Positions 1-10,048 of a stretch of DNA of 64,000 bases are shown one piece after another (the first letter of the stretch is position 1; each line of letters begins with the position of its first letter). Under the pieces are notes generated by a model. The model ran no database searches, was not told where the DNA came from, and worked only from the letters and a program-made list of their open reading frames with translations. The translations under genes and the position numbers were made by a program. The stretch spans positions 1,054,001 through 1,118,000 of the forward strand of contig JAADJZ010000014.1 of assembly GCA_011032825.1 (NCBI GenBank), read 5' to 3'. This stretch comes from Massariosphaeria phaeospora. Its lineage: Eukaryota; Ascomycota; Dothideomycetes; Pleosporales.

Positions 1-1640
1 TCATCTGCTCGGCGGATACTATGCCGAGCTTTGGCGTGGTGCTGCTGCTGGCGGCTGGAGAGTTGTTAGACTACCATTGAATGATCGGCGATAGAAGTGA
101 GTGACTTACCAGGAACCTGAGCAGCGCTAGTGCTGACATCAGGCAGATTCCCAAACATGGTCCTGCCAGTGACCCTGCTGGCTGGGCCACTGGACCGCAC
201 TGGAACGTTCTGTAGCGACATATTCTTCAAGTGATCTTTGTCTTGTACGATCGAATGGAAGCCGGCACTGCCCTCTCGGAAGTAGCGGGATTTATCGTCC
301 TCTTCACTATCGGGCGTCGTGGGCTGGGAGGCGCTCACATCACTGCGTCCTGATGGGCTAGAACTCAGTGATGGAGGAGGAAGACTGGAATCGGGGCTCG
401 AACCTGCCGAGCTGTTAGTTGGATGTGAAATGGTGGAGTTATCGTCTACCATGGAGCGACTTACGTGTGGACATACCGCCGAGCGAGGACGAGAGATCGT
501 TGGCTAGACTGTCTAGCCCGGTTTGACCACCAGTGTTACTGGCGACAGCGTCCACAGCTTGGCCTCCATTACCAAATTTTGTTGTGGCCACCGGTCCGAG
601 GTTTGATACCCCAGACACGACATGAACACCAGTAGCGGGCGCAGCAGCCTCAGGACTATCGCCAAAACCAGCTGACCTAGAAGCTGTTGTGGCGGCTGGT
701 ACGGACGCATTTCCGCTATACAGATGCAGAGACTTGCGAGCTTTAACGATATTAGCCATACCAGGTTCGAGACTACAGATATGCCAATCATACCAGGCAG
801 TGTATAAGGCACCCATCTTCGGGTAGTGCGCTGAACCTCCGTCGTCCGCCCCTTAGCACGACGAGCTTCTCTTTCCTGCTGCTCAACAGCAAACCAGGCC
901 TCTTCCTCCTGTCGCCTGATCACGAAACGAGCTTCCTCTTCTAACTGCTCGGCGATGAATCCGACAAAGCCGCAGATCTCCGAGATCGCCTGGCGAAGCT
1001 GCGCCATATCGGGTGCCAGTGCACTCTTGAGGGTCAAGAAGTAGTATATCGACACAAGCGACTGCTAGTTCCAGCAAAGCCCGTTGGCTTGCGAAAGTAG
1101 TACCTTGGACGTACACTGCTCGGAGAGGTGTTTCAGAGTTGGTCCGACGGATGTTAACTGCTGAAAGAGGTGCTGACCAAGGGGGACGAAAGTGGACTCA
1201 TTGTCCCTGCATTGTTGCAGTATATGCAGAACAGGATCCAGCTCGTTCCTAAACGCGTATAGATTCGAGAAAATGGTCTCGAGGTTCTGAACCTCGGTGG
1301 ATATATCTATAGGCCCCCGGCGGAGAGGCGGATGACTCAGGAGCAGCTCGCGCGGATCCCGCCACATCTGGCCCTTGGGGTCCTGTGGGTTGTTCGCATA
1401 GTACTCGCGTTGATTTGGCTCAAAGCGTCGCTCGGACTCCGCCAGGTCTTTCTTATATTGGAGTCTACCCTTCATCCTATCCTGGAACGTGTGATCAAGC
1501 GCGGGTGCGCGTGATCCGTTGGCGTTTGCTGTATAGCCACTAAAGCCTCCAACGCCTCGCCAGGCGTTTCTACCCAGACTGTTGCCGAAAATGCCTTGGG
1601 TAGCTGCATAGCGGGGAAATCGACCTGTATCGCGAAGCAT
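1..1640 (-). CDS. Hypothetical protein with central coiled coil, 3' end outside window
   Basis: I do not recognise the family. The model starts at the ATG at 1640 and has exons 1104-1640, 794-1064, 465-740, 110-403 and 1-54, continuing beyond base 1; about 477 residues are visible. Introns at 741-793 and 404-464 have good donors (GTATGA, GTAAGT) and CTAAT/CTAAC branch points, and 55-109 has GTAAGT and a CTAAC; the first intron (1065-1103) is only 39 nt and least certain. Residues 1-179 are mixed and helical. Residues about 200-250 are rich in Glu, Gln, Arg and Ala with heptad-like spacing (EEEARF, RQEEEAWF) and look like a coiled coil. The rest is Ser, Thr, Gly and Pro rich and probably disordered. 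There is no signal peptide. A transposable element lies in the upstream region, 245 bp before the start codon. Splicing is supported by frame closure only. Confidence 0.6.
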
Positions 1641-1885
1641 CGTGGTCCGGAAGGACGGTCGGTCGGTCGGTTTGAACGAAGAGATCGATCGAAGGAGCGG
1701 TGTGTCTAGAGGTAGAGCTGAAGATATGATATGTTTGGCTCAACTGTAGTTGGTTGTTCCGAGCGTGTTGGAGAGTGGCGGGGTGGGTTGCGGTCTGAAC
1801 GGAGGCTATATGATCTGCCGCGCAAAGGGCCGCCGTTGTATTGTCGGTCGCGCGCGCGCTTTAGCGACGGTATACGTCATTTGTT

Positions 1886-1963
1886 GGCTAGCCATAGGCG
1901 GCACCCCAATTCTCATCGGCGGCACCCCAGACCTCAATGTACGCAGGCGTACGTTAACGTACG
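1886..1963 (+). repeat. Left terminal inverted repeat
   Basis: Inner end carries a perfect 16-base palindrome CGTACGTTAACGTACG (1948-1963). Near the outer end the 12-mer GGCGGCACCCCA occurs twice, 21 bases apart (1897 and 1918), the kind of subterminal repeat a transposase could bind. Confidence 0.9.
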
Positions 1964-2531
1964 TGGCTGCACCGATTTGCGCCACTGCAGAGGCGCACTA
2001 GCCACAGATTAGTAAGCGCAGCGCCTCACCTATCGGGCAATCTAGGCTCCGGCAGTGCCGCTCATCCACCAATTCCTCCGAATCGGCGTGAATTCAACCC
2101 GATATGTCGCCATTTTCAGTGCGAGATCCAAGACTGGCGCCTCCACCAAAAGCGATCGGATTTTTGTAATTTTTGCAGCAATCGATTCAACTCGTCGAGC
2201 GCTACAATATTGACTAAAAGTATTTTTGTATTTAACGCGGGGTTGGTGGGTGCAGTAGGTGCAGCGGAGAGTTGAAGTTTAGTGAGGGGACTAGCAGAGT
2301 CAGATTTGTGGGTGGCTCGCTTAAGGCTTGGCAGGTCTAAAAATAAGAGCGCCATCGCGACAGGAATAGAGACTCGGTGCGGGGAACGGAGATATGATCG
2401 CCGCTGCCCGCCGCCGGCGGAGCAGATGACTCGGCACGGAAATTCGTATCGCCGGTGTGGCGGTGCCCGAGCTCACCTCGGGTATCTCGAACTTTGATGT
2501 TGCGGCGAATCCTCGGGTAATACTTTGCCAG

Positions 2532-2609
2532 CGTACGTTAACGTACGCCTGCGTACATTGAGGTCTGGGGTGCCGCCGATGAGTATTGGGGTGCCGCCTA
2601 TGGCTAGCC
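2532..2609 (-). repeat. Right terminal inverted repeat
   Basis: Reverse complement of the left repeat with one mismatch; it carries the same palindrome and paired GGCGGCACCCCA motif in mirror order and ends at GGCTAGCC, directly before the right copy of the 8-bp target duplication. Confidence 0.9.
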
Positions 2610-2617
2610 CATTTGTT

Positions 2618-3040
2618 CCATTCGAAAGAAACAATACGAGCGGTGAAATGAAAACTTTAGTCGCACTGACGGTGAAATCACCCACAACAACACAGATCAA
2701 CGGAAGGCCAGCGAATCACTAGGTTCTACTAGATCTACTGTGTAAATTGCTCCTTGGATACAATTCGATTATAAGTGGTCACCAGTGATGCGAGCCATAT
2801 CACATATCAGCAATAGTGCCTGTGCGGACGGAAGCTCAAAGTCACCAACCATATCACTAGAGCACAATAAACTGCAAAGGGTGATGCTTACGTACAGTTA
2901 GCGTGTTAGAGATGCTGGCCCTACGTAGATCTCAGGCTACAGGTAGTGAGTAATCTTGTGAATCAACGAACCTTACTAGTTAGTAACTTTAATTGATCAA
3001 TTGAATTGTTGAGCCCTGCACCTCATCACCCAAAATTTGC
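2618..3040. other. Intergenic, no gene seen
   Basis: About 420 bp between the hAT-like element and the 5S terminator. Moderately AT-rich, no open frame with coding character and no repeat that I can see. Confidence 0.6.
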
Positions 3041-3048
3041 AAAAAAAA
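3041..3048 (-). terminator. RNA polymerase III T-run terminator of 5S gene
   Basis: Eight consecutive T on the coding (minus) strand at the 3' end of the 5S rRNA gene, the standard pol III stop signal. Confidence 0.85.
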
Positions 3049-3166
3049 CATACAACAGCGGGTATTCGCTAGTGGTCACCCACCTAACTACTAATCCGCC
3101 GGTACACTGCTTAAGTACAGCTGAGCGAACGGGAAGCTCTGTTCTCAGTGTCCTATGGTCGTATGT
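3048..3166 (-). rRNA. 5S ribosomal RNA
   Basis: A 119-nt gene. The transcript begins ACATACGACCATAGG and ends GTTGTATGT, and these termini pair as helix I. Helix II forms between ACACTG and CAGTGT, and GAGC pairs with GCTC in helix III. The internal promoter region is recognisable, with GTACTTAAGC and then TTAGTAGTTAGGTGGGTGACCA, the conserved block of filamentous-fungal 5S genes (last string broken by me into known parts: TTAGTAGTTAGG and TGGGTGACCA). A run of eight T on the transcribed strand follows. The gene stands alone, as in fungi that scatter 5S copies rather than keep them in the rDNA repeat. It differs from the Aspergillus-type sequence I know at several sites, but paired sites change together, so it looks functional. 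Confidence 0.93.
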
Positions 3167-4165
3167 GAAGATTTAGTGAAGAGTTGAGTATATAGCTGTT
3201 GGCAAACGAGGAAGCGAGACCCTCCGAACGATAAACGCGCCTTCTCCATCATCAACGCAGTTATGATATACGTTCTCCAGCCTTCGCTCTTCGAGCTTTG
3301 TAATCTCTCCCTGATATCTCATAATGCCAGAGTTTCGTTTCGGACCTGCGAAGACTCTATGCACGGTTCTTTTCCGACTATGTTTTACTAGCAAGACTCT
3401 CTCATATCAACCCTATCGCAAAGGCGCTGCAGCTATATCCGAAAAACCGGTGTGGTGCAGCTTACATTTCTGTGGCGCTCACGATTGGGTTACAGCTCGC
3501 GGGTCCCACGAGAGATCCCAGCACAACCGCGCAGCAATGCCACCGACTATTGAAAAGAACCCGGCTCTAGTTGCATCGCAATGTTTTTACTTCTCCTCCC
3601 AGGCGCTCAGGTTGTCACTGCTCAGGCCCTGCCACTCCCTGCTCAGGCCCTGCGCAGGCCCTGCGCAGGCCCTACCACTCTCTGCCAGTCATCAGGTCTG
3701 CTCAAGTGTCACAGCAGCCCGTTCGAGTAGCCAGCGCACGCGTGATCGCATTCTCTAAACACGCAGCTGGAGCGCCCCCACCGAAAGCGCCGCCCGATTG
3801 GCTGAACTGCTGCGCGGGAAGATCCCAAGCATTGACGGCTGCGGGCAGCATATGGTCGAATCCACGGCCACGGCGAAAGCATAAATTCGTCTCATTCCGT
3901 CCAGAAATCATCCGCCGCGCCCTCCAGGACTCTGTCACCGATTCCAACTACAATTTAGGAGTCATCATCCAAAGATCTCCCAACTCTTACACATACTCCA
4001 ACCTCAAACTCGCTTATAAACAGCAATTCTTCCGCACCCAAACCGTGACACCCATTCGTTCTCTCTTGAACCACGCAGCTGTGCCCCCAACCCACAATGC
4101 CAGCCCTACCACAAAACCTCTCCCATACCCTCCCTCCCATCCTCACACCAACCTCCAACGACAAA
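3167..4165. other. Intergenic with short GC-rich tandem repeats
   Basis: About 1 kb upstream of the small secreted-protein candidate. At 3619-3682 the motifs CTCAGGCCCTGC and GCAGGCCCT recur in tandem, making an imperfect minisatellite. Frames opened by this repeat look like low-complexity artefacts. The last 100 bases are C-rich with many ACC and CCC triplets, typical of a fungal 5' leader. Confidence 0.5.
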
Positions 4166-4458
4166 ATGCAACTCCCAAACCTTTTCGTCAACATCACGAT
4201 CGCGCTTCTCGCCGCTGCAACGCTCGGCGTAGCGTACTCGCATTTCAGACTCGATCGACGCCATGGGGGTGTTGAGACAAACGATACAGAGTTGCAGGAT
4301 ACATCCCAGGAGCTGGGTACGTCTCCGGTATATCGTAGAAAGCCTACTCGATGCTAACGGAAGTAAGAAACCTTGCAGCCGGAGAGGTAGATGACGCCGA
4401 ACGGCTGCGAGAAGACGGGGAAGGCGACATAACTGCGTGTCGGAATACTGGGAACTAA
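4166..4458 (+). CDS. Small secreted protein candidate
   Basis: Two exons, 4166-4316 and 4379-4458, give 76 residues. The 62-nt intron has donor GTACGT, branch point GCTAAC and acceptor TTGCAG, and the frame closes to a stop after the second exon, which supports a real gene. Residues 1-25 form a classical signal peptide (MQLPNLFVNITIALL core, then small residues before YS). The mature part of about 50 residues is very hydrophilic and acidic, with one Cys, so it is not a disulfide-rich effector. An in-frame ATG at 4097 would add 23 residues ahead of the signal peptide; I prefer 4166 because it leaves the signal peptide at the N-terminus and has an A at -3. Family and function are unknown. Confidence 0.5.
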
Positions 4459-4939
4459 CGGCTTGTACTCCTTGGAGAAAAAGTTGGAAGGGGAAGACGC
4501 ACACCTCGTGTTTCTATATATCATGTCAGTTTATGTGAACTTTAGACTGAGGGCTTAACAGATTATCTTACCTTCGCGGGAAGACCCTGTTCCACCAAGC
4601 CTTAACGTCTACTTACCTTAGTGTTAGTACCTGTGTGTGTAGCAATCAAATCATAAGCACGTCTTCATGTCTTGATATTACTTTTTGGATTTTTATCTTC
4701 TATACTATCTTTTGAGTTGTCTGTCTTCAATCTTCTTGTTTTTGTTTTTCTTTCTCTTACTTTTTTGGGTTTTTTTGTTTTGTCTTAATTTTTGGGTTTT
4801 TGATGTTTTATAGCTCCTATCTGAGGAGTTTCCGTATCCGTGTGCAACCCCTGTCGTTGCAAATCCATCCACGTTTCCACCACTCACAAGTCGGCATGGT
4901 TAATAGAAACCCGAGATCGCCTGTGACCATGGATGTGAT
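4459..4939. other. Convergent intergenic, A/T tract
   Basis: Lies between the ends of two convergent genes. 4681-4810 is strongly T-rich on the plus strand, so A-rich on the strand of the CCCH gene, and probably belongs to that gene's 3' untranslated region and poly(A) signals. No gene seen. Confidence 0.5.
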
Positions 4940-7900
4940 CTAGTCACTGTCCTCGCCCCTGCAGCGCCTCTTTGGCTCACGAGCACTGTCAGGTTGATCC
5001 TCAGAGTCCTGTCCGTGTGCACGCTTCCTGCTGCCGTTGTTCCGGAGATGCTTCGGGGCTGACTGCGGTCTGGCTTTGGGTCCTATGTCGTCGTCCTGGA
5101 AGGCAGCATGCTTCCATTTGGAGCGGCCCTTGTATCGTGACTTGTTGCCCCGGCTGCCACCACCACCACCACCACCACGACTATTCTGGTTGTTGTGGCT
5201 GTTGTGGCCGTTGCCGTAACCATGTTGACCACCCATGCCGTTACCCTGCTGAAACCCGTTGTGCCCGCCACTGAATTGGTTCTCGACGTGGATTTGCGAG
5301 GCTCGCTGACCAGGAACCTGGGCGCCCATGAAACCGTTATTCTGCACTAACGGCTCCTGCTGGTAATGGTCATAACCATTGTTGTCCTGCTGAAACCCGT
5401 TGTGCCCGTTGAACTGGTTCTTGAAGTGTATTTGCGAGGCTCGCTGACCAGGAACTTGGGCGCTCATGAAACCGTTATTCTGCGCGAACGGCCCCTGCTG
5501 ATAATGCACATAACCATTGCCGTCTTGTACATAGCCTGGCTGCATAGTATTAAACCTCATGGGTCCAGGCCCAACCTGTTGGTTTTGAAAATGCTGTGTC
5601 CTGTGTGGCGGAAAATGGCCTCCTGCACCGCTGTAGGGCTGCTGCGCTATGTTCTGTGGCATCCCAAAGTTACTGTTTGACGGCGGTAACATCATTGGGA
5701 TCTTCATTGCGAGCGCCATCAGAGCTTGCATCTGCACCTGTGTCTGATCCTGGGCCGGCGTATCGAGATTGTGCTGGGGCGTCTGATCCTGTACCGGAGT
5801 ATCCATGTTGTTCCGTGGCGTTTGTTTCTGCACCGGCGCATTCCGATTGTGCTGGGGCGTCCGATGCTGTACCGGCGCCTTCGGAGTGTCCTGGGGCATG
5901 TGGTCCGCAGCCATGGCTTGGGGAACCTCGTCCTCATCTGGATATTCTTTACCAACCTCAGCTGCGCTGCTGTGCTTGAAAAGAATAGGAGCTTCCCCAT
6001 GTACATAAGCGCAATCCGTTCTAGGGCATTTCCCTTCAGGTTCTCTGCACATCTTGCCTTCAGCGCGGTGGGAGAAGTAACATCTTTTTCCGAACTTGCA
6101 ACCCTGAGGCGTATTCACCTTGATACAGAGTTTCTCTTTAAAGCCCTGAACCATGTGCAGATCATCTTTAACAAAACGATCTGCCACGGAACGAGCATGC
6201 TGCCAGTTGACGTGCTTCCAGATAATGTCCTTGCACTTCGCAAGATTAGTGCTGATGTAGGAATTAAGATGCCGGGCCAGTTTGTACGCCATGTACTTGT
6301 AGCGTTGCTTTCTCACCGGGTCTCTGCCTGACTCTTTAGAATGGTACTGCCTGATGTATCTTTCTAGAACAGTGGTCATTTTCTGAATCTCTACAACAGA
6401 CGTCTCACCTGTCAAGAGGAGGAACTCTTTCCTCTCCCTTTCTTCGTCTGTGAGTATATTTTCAGGAGCGTCAAAGTCCAAATTTCGGTTGAACTCGACA
6501 GGGCGTTTGACTATACGCTCCTCACACTCAGCAATGTCTTTCTGTTCGTCGTCACTATCATCATCCTCGGACGACTCTTCAGAAATATTGCGAAGAACGT
6601 CTGCGCGGTGATCGAGATCCTGCAACAACACTCCATACGCTAACATGAGCTTGGAGTTATTCTGCGCCTTGACTAGTGCATTGTACCTCATCTTAACCTC
6701 GTGAGCAGCCTCTTGTATCTCTTCCAGAGGCGCCTCGCAAATGAGTAGCCTAACACTGGCCCGGTCACTTGAAGACCATAGGCCAGTGTAGAGGTCCTTC
6801 AGCTTGTCGAGAAGAGTCTTCCTGATATCCGATGGGAAAGGATCTTGGACTTCTGCTTGAAGGTCTGCACAAACATCAACTATCCGGAAGGCCTCGGTAC
6901 GTAGATGGTGATCGGCGATTTCGAATGGTTCGGGCGGATCCGTGTAGCACAATGTATGAATGATCCGCCTGAGAGGGTTGGTGACAATCGAGTTCGGCAT
7001 AAGCGTCATTGCAAACAAGACACCCGACAGCATCTTCACATCCACCGCTGTGGCCTCTAATAAGAGCCTCCGCTTCATATTACGGGGACGAGACAAAGCA
7101 ACTTTGTGGTTAGCGTCCTCGAGCGTGGTCATCATGGCCTTCAAGGCGGTTTCGCAATCCTCTGTCGGACGTTCTTGTGCTTGCAAACTCATGAGTTCTT
7201 CTCGGAAGGCCGTGATATCGAGCCAAATCTGGTTGCGCTCTTCTTGCGCCTTGCTAATCTCGCGGTCGATCTCTTCATGAGAGTCAATGTCGCGGATAAT
7301 CTCGTGCAGAGGTCCAATCAGGTCATGAAGCATCGTTATGAACTGAGACAACTGTTCCGTCTTTTCATCATCCAGACCTGCGATGCTTTGCTTCTCATCA
7401 ACGATGTCGCGCAGGAAGCCAACATTAGCACTCCACAGTTGCTTGATCTCCAGACAACGCCAATCGAAACGTTCATCCTGGCGAATCCCAAGTCCCGACT
7501 CAACGTTTGTGGGCACAGATGTTTCCGATTGGCACTCTGAGGGGTCCACTTGCGGTTCAGTCCTTAAAACTGTCACAATTTTCTGGATCCCTCTACAGAC
7601 TCGAATGGCATCCTCTTCGCGTGGGACACGTTTCCTGACCCGCTTGTGAATCGAGATCAGTGCCGCTGTATCCCACGGCAAGTTTCGCGCTTCTTGCTGA
7701 TAAAGAGGGCAAACCTTCCCACCGACGGTAGTCAGGGCTTCAAACACCGTGAGAGAAGGTTCCAGGATGTTGTTGTAGAAAATGTTAAGGAATTTGTCGC
7801 GGTTATTCGCAAGGATGACACCTTTGAGCTCGACTCGGATTTGGTTCCAGAACCATGCCAGGACCTCGATCATGTCCGCTCGGCGTAGATAATCCACCAC

Positions 7901-9511
7901 AAAGGTTGCAATCACTGATTCCGCTGAACGATGGTCTTGAAGACCTGGATCTAGAGGAGGCAACTCTGCAGGCTTGCGCTTGCTCACCCATATCCGTTCC
8001 TGCGGTTCAAGTTGACGCCATGTCTCCAACACTCTCACGATGGATTTGATTTCGTCCATGCAACCCGCGATAGCGTCGGTAGTGTCCATAGCGTCTAGAG
8101 CCTTGAGGATCCACCCCAGGACTGCCGAGTTCCACGACATGATGCCCGACTCAGAGTGGTAGTGATAAATCCATTCCAACTCTTCAAAGACGGGCTGGGC
8201 TTTAGCAAGAACACGCTCGAGTGCGTCTAAGCCATCTGGAGTACCAAGGCGATGGCCATGAAGACACCGAGCAATCTCGCACCAATCGTCGTGCAGACCA
8301 ACGACCAAATCCTGGCGACGGATGAGAGCATTCTTGCGGAACATCGTAAGCTCTTTCAGCGGGCTCCCTTTGCCATGGCCACTGGATAGTTTGCTCTTTT
8401 GCGGAAGCAGGCCTACTGCCTTCTCTGCTGGACGATTTGGGCTATCGCTTGGTAGGAGCGTGTCTCCTTCGAGATGTTCATCCACCGGAGTATCTGCGCC
8501 ACTCCTATCAGCTGCCTGGACTCCTTGGTCGTCTTGCACAAGGGTGATATCGGACCGATCTCCATCCGAAGGCGAATGGTCCTCAGGGGCGGTTTCAGCA
8601 GCGTACTCCAGCTCTTGAGTAGCGTCGGCAGAGTCAGGGATGGCCGACTGGGATGACTGGGATATATCGTCAGAAGGCGGCGTGGGCAGATACAACTCTT
8701 TTTCGTCGTGACCGGCGTGCTGTGGGCTAAACTCTTGTGTATGAAGATGCGAGCCATCTGCGGCAGATTCTAGTGCTGGTACGACGTCCTCGGAAACAGG
8801 AGTCGACTCAGGTGTGGGCTCGGACGGAAGGGTTGTCAAATCACGTGCGGCATCGGGCAGATGGTCCTGCACGAAAACGATCGATTGCTCCGTGTCGTTG
8901 TTTTCCTCGCGAGTAGAGGATTCCGACTCCATTTGGATGGCATCCTCCGCATGCGTACCCTCCGCCGGCGGGGTGGTCTGGAGCAGCGCCTCATCGCGAT
9001 GCTTCGTAAGCTCTATGTCGGCCTCTGGTATGGGGGCACCAGGTTCATTCGTGTCGTCATGATCGGCATGATCGATCTCCTCTTGGCCAGCCTCCAGTCT
9101 GGGGCCAACGGCGCCATCAGTTTCGATGTTGTCAGGAAACACAGAGCCTTTGGCGGCATTGACCCGCCTTTCTTGGATCTGCTTGTCACGTTTCCCCCGG
9201 GCGCGAGCCTGAACTTGAATAGCCGTGCCGCGTTGTGGATCAGGTTCCGTGGAGGCGGGCGCGTCCGGGCTCTCCGACGACTTGAACTTCTTTGAAGCAG
9301 GCGCTCCGGAGCTCCATAGTGGCTCAGATCGATCCTAATGTTGCAGCTCAATTAGTGTGTTGTTAGATAATCGCGAGTTGGGATTAGAACATACCTTACG
9401 GCCGACCGCGACAACAATGTTGTCTTCGTCTTCGTCCGCGAAATGATCTGTGACGATACCATTCCTCTTACGCTTCGCGCTGGAGCCTTCGCTTGACGGC
9501 TCCGACGCCAT
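4940..9511 (-). CDS. Large CCCH-type zinc-finger protein
   Basis: Exons 9395-9511 and 4940-9334 encode 1503 residues; the 60-nt intron (9335-9394) has donor GTATGT and acceptor TTAG. Residues 1-39 contain the basic stretch KRKR. The first 400 residues are acidic and rich in Glu, Asp, Pro and Thr. A long helical region of about 400-1090 follows. At about 1107-1127 there is a canonical CCCH finger, C-x8-C-x5-C-x3-H (CKFGKRCYFSH), and just after it a second, looser one, C-x6-C-x4-C-x3-H. CCCH fingers of this spacing usually bind RNA. The C-terminal 350 residues are Gln, Asn, Gly and Pro rich, with two copies of a block of about 45 residues around AQVPGQRASQIH, a run of Gly, and a basic tail. I infer a nuclear or RNA-granule RNA-binding protein; the specific ortholog is not recognised. 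Confidence 0.85.
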
Positions 9512-10048
9512 CGCACTGGTAAAGATGAGCTTGGAGTAATCGGGCGGTTGATGTTTCGGAACAAAGTTGTGGGTGGAGGAGGTTGGGGGTGGTGGTGAGC
9601 TGGCGAGCTGGTGTGGAGGGGGTTTATGAGCAGGGCGCGAAGAAAGCTGTGGCAGCAGGGACGGCGAGCCGGCGAACTAGCCCGATGAAGATATGGATCA
9701 AGGGAAAGACATTGTTTAGGGTCAGTGCGTACCAGACATGGCCGCCTGGCTATGTGGATAGTGAAAGTCCGTAGAGGGAAAGAAAATCGCCACATTGTGT
9801 GAGCCGAGCCTGTGAATTCTATTGGTGGGCCAACAAACCAAGAGACTAGAGTGGTATATAGCGATAGTTGTGATGGAAAGACGATCTCGCGTGGCCTGTC
9901 CTCGTACCGAGCCTGGAAAGTTATGCACCGGTGTGGTATACTCGATGATGTTGACATCTCTTCAGAATTATTGAACAAATGTGTATAGGGCAACGATAGC
10001 TACTTGTGGATGAGGGGAGACAGCGCCTAACTTACTACATGTACATAT
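9512..10048. other. Intergenic, promoter side of the CCCH gene
   Basis: About 540 bp between two minus-strand genes. No ORF with coding character. It should hold the promoter of the CCCH gene and the 3' UTR of its upstream neighbour; no repeat seen. Confidence 0.5.

Larger units (their letters stand above)
1886..2609. mobile_element. Non-autonomous hAT-like DNA transposon (MITE)
   Basis: A 724-bp element bounded by 78-bp terminal inverted repeats that match at every position except one (base 1911 and its partner). The element is flanked on both sides by the same 8 bases, CATTTGTT, at 1878-1885 and 2610-2617. An 8-bp target-site duplication is the mark of the hAT superfamily. The interior of about 570 bp has no credible coding sequence, so the copy cannot move by itself and would need a transposase made elsewhere. 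The near-perfect repeats and exact duplication suggest a recent insertion. It lies upstream of the gene starting at 1640 and 430 bp from the 5S rRNA gene. The superfamily rests on duplication length; the terminal bases GGCTAGCC are not the usual hAT CAG-type end. Confidence 0.88.

Noticed and set aside
395..412. GGTTCGAGCCCC-like tRNA B box (minus strand)
   Set aside because: No A box or acceptor stem nearby; it spans an intron-exon border of the first gene.
3619..3682. CTCAGGCCCTGC repeats as a possible CRISPR-like array
   Set aside because: Units are contiguous, short and imperfect, and the genome is fungal; it is a minisatellite.
9013..9351. Minus-strand frame of 112 codons upstream of the CCCH protein
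   Set aside because: It reads the second exon of the CCCH gene in another frame; splicing 9335-9394 gives a better model that joins the conserved frame.
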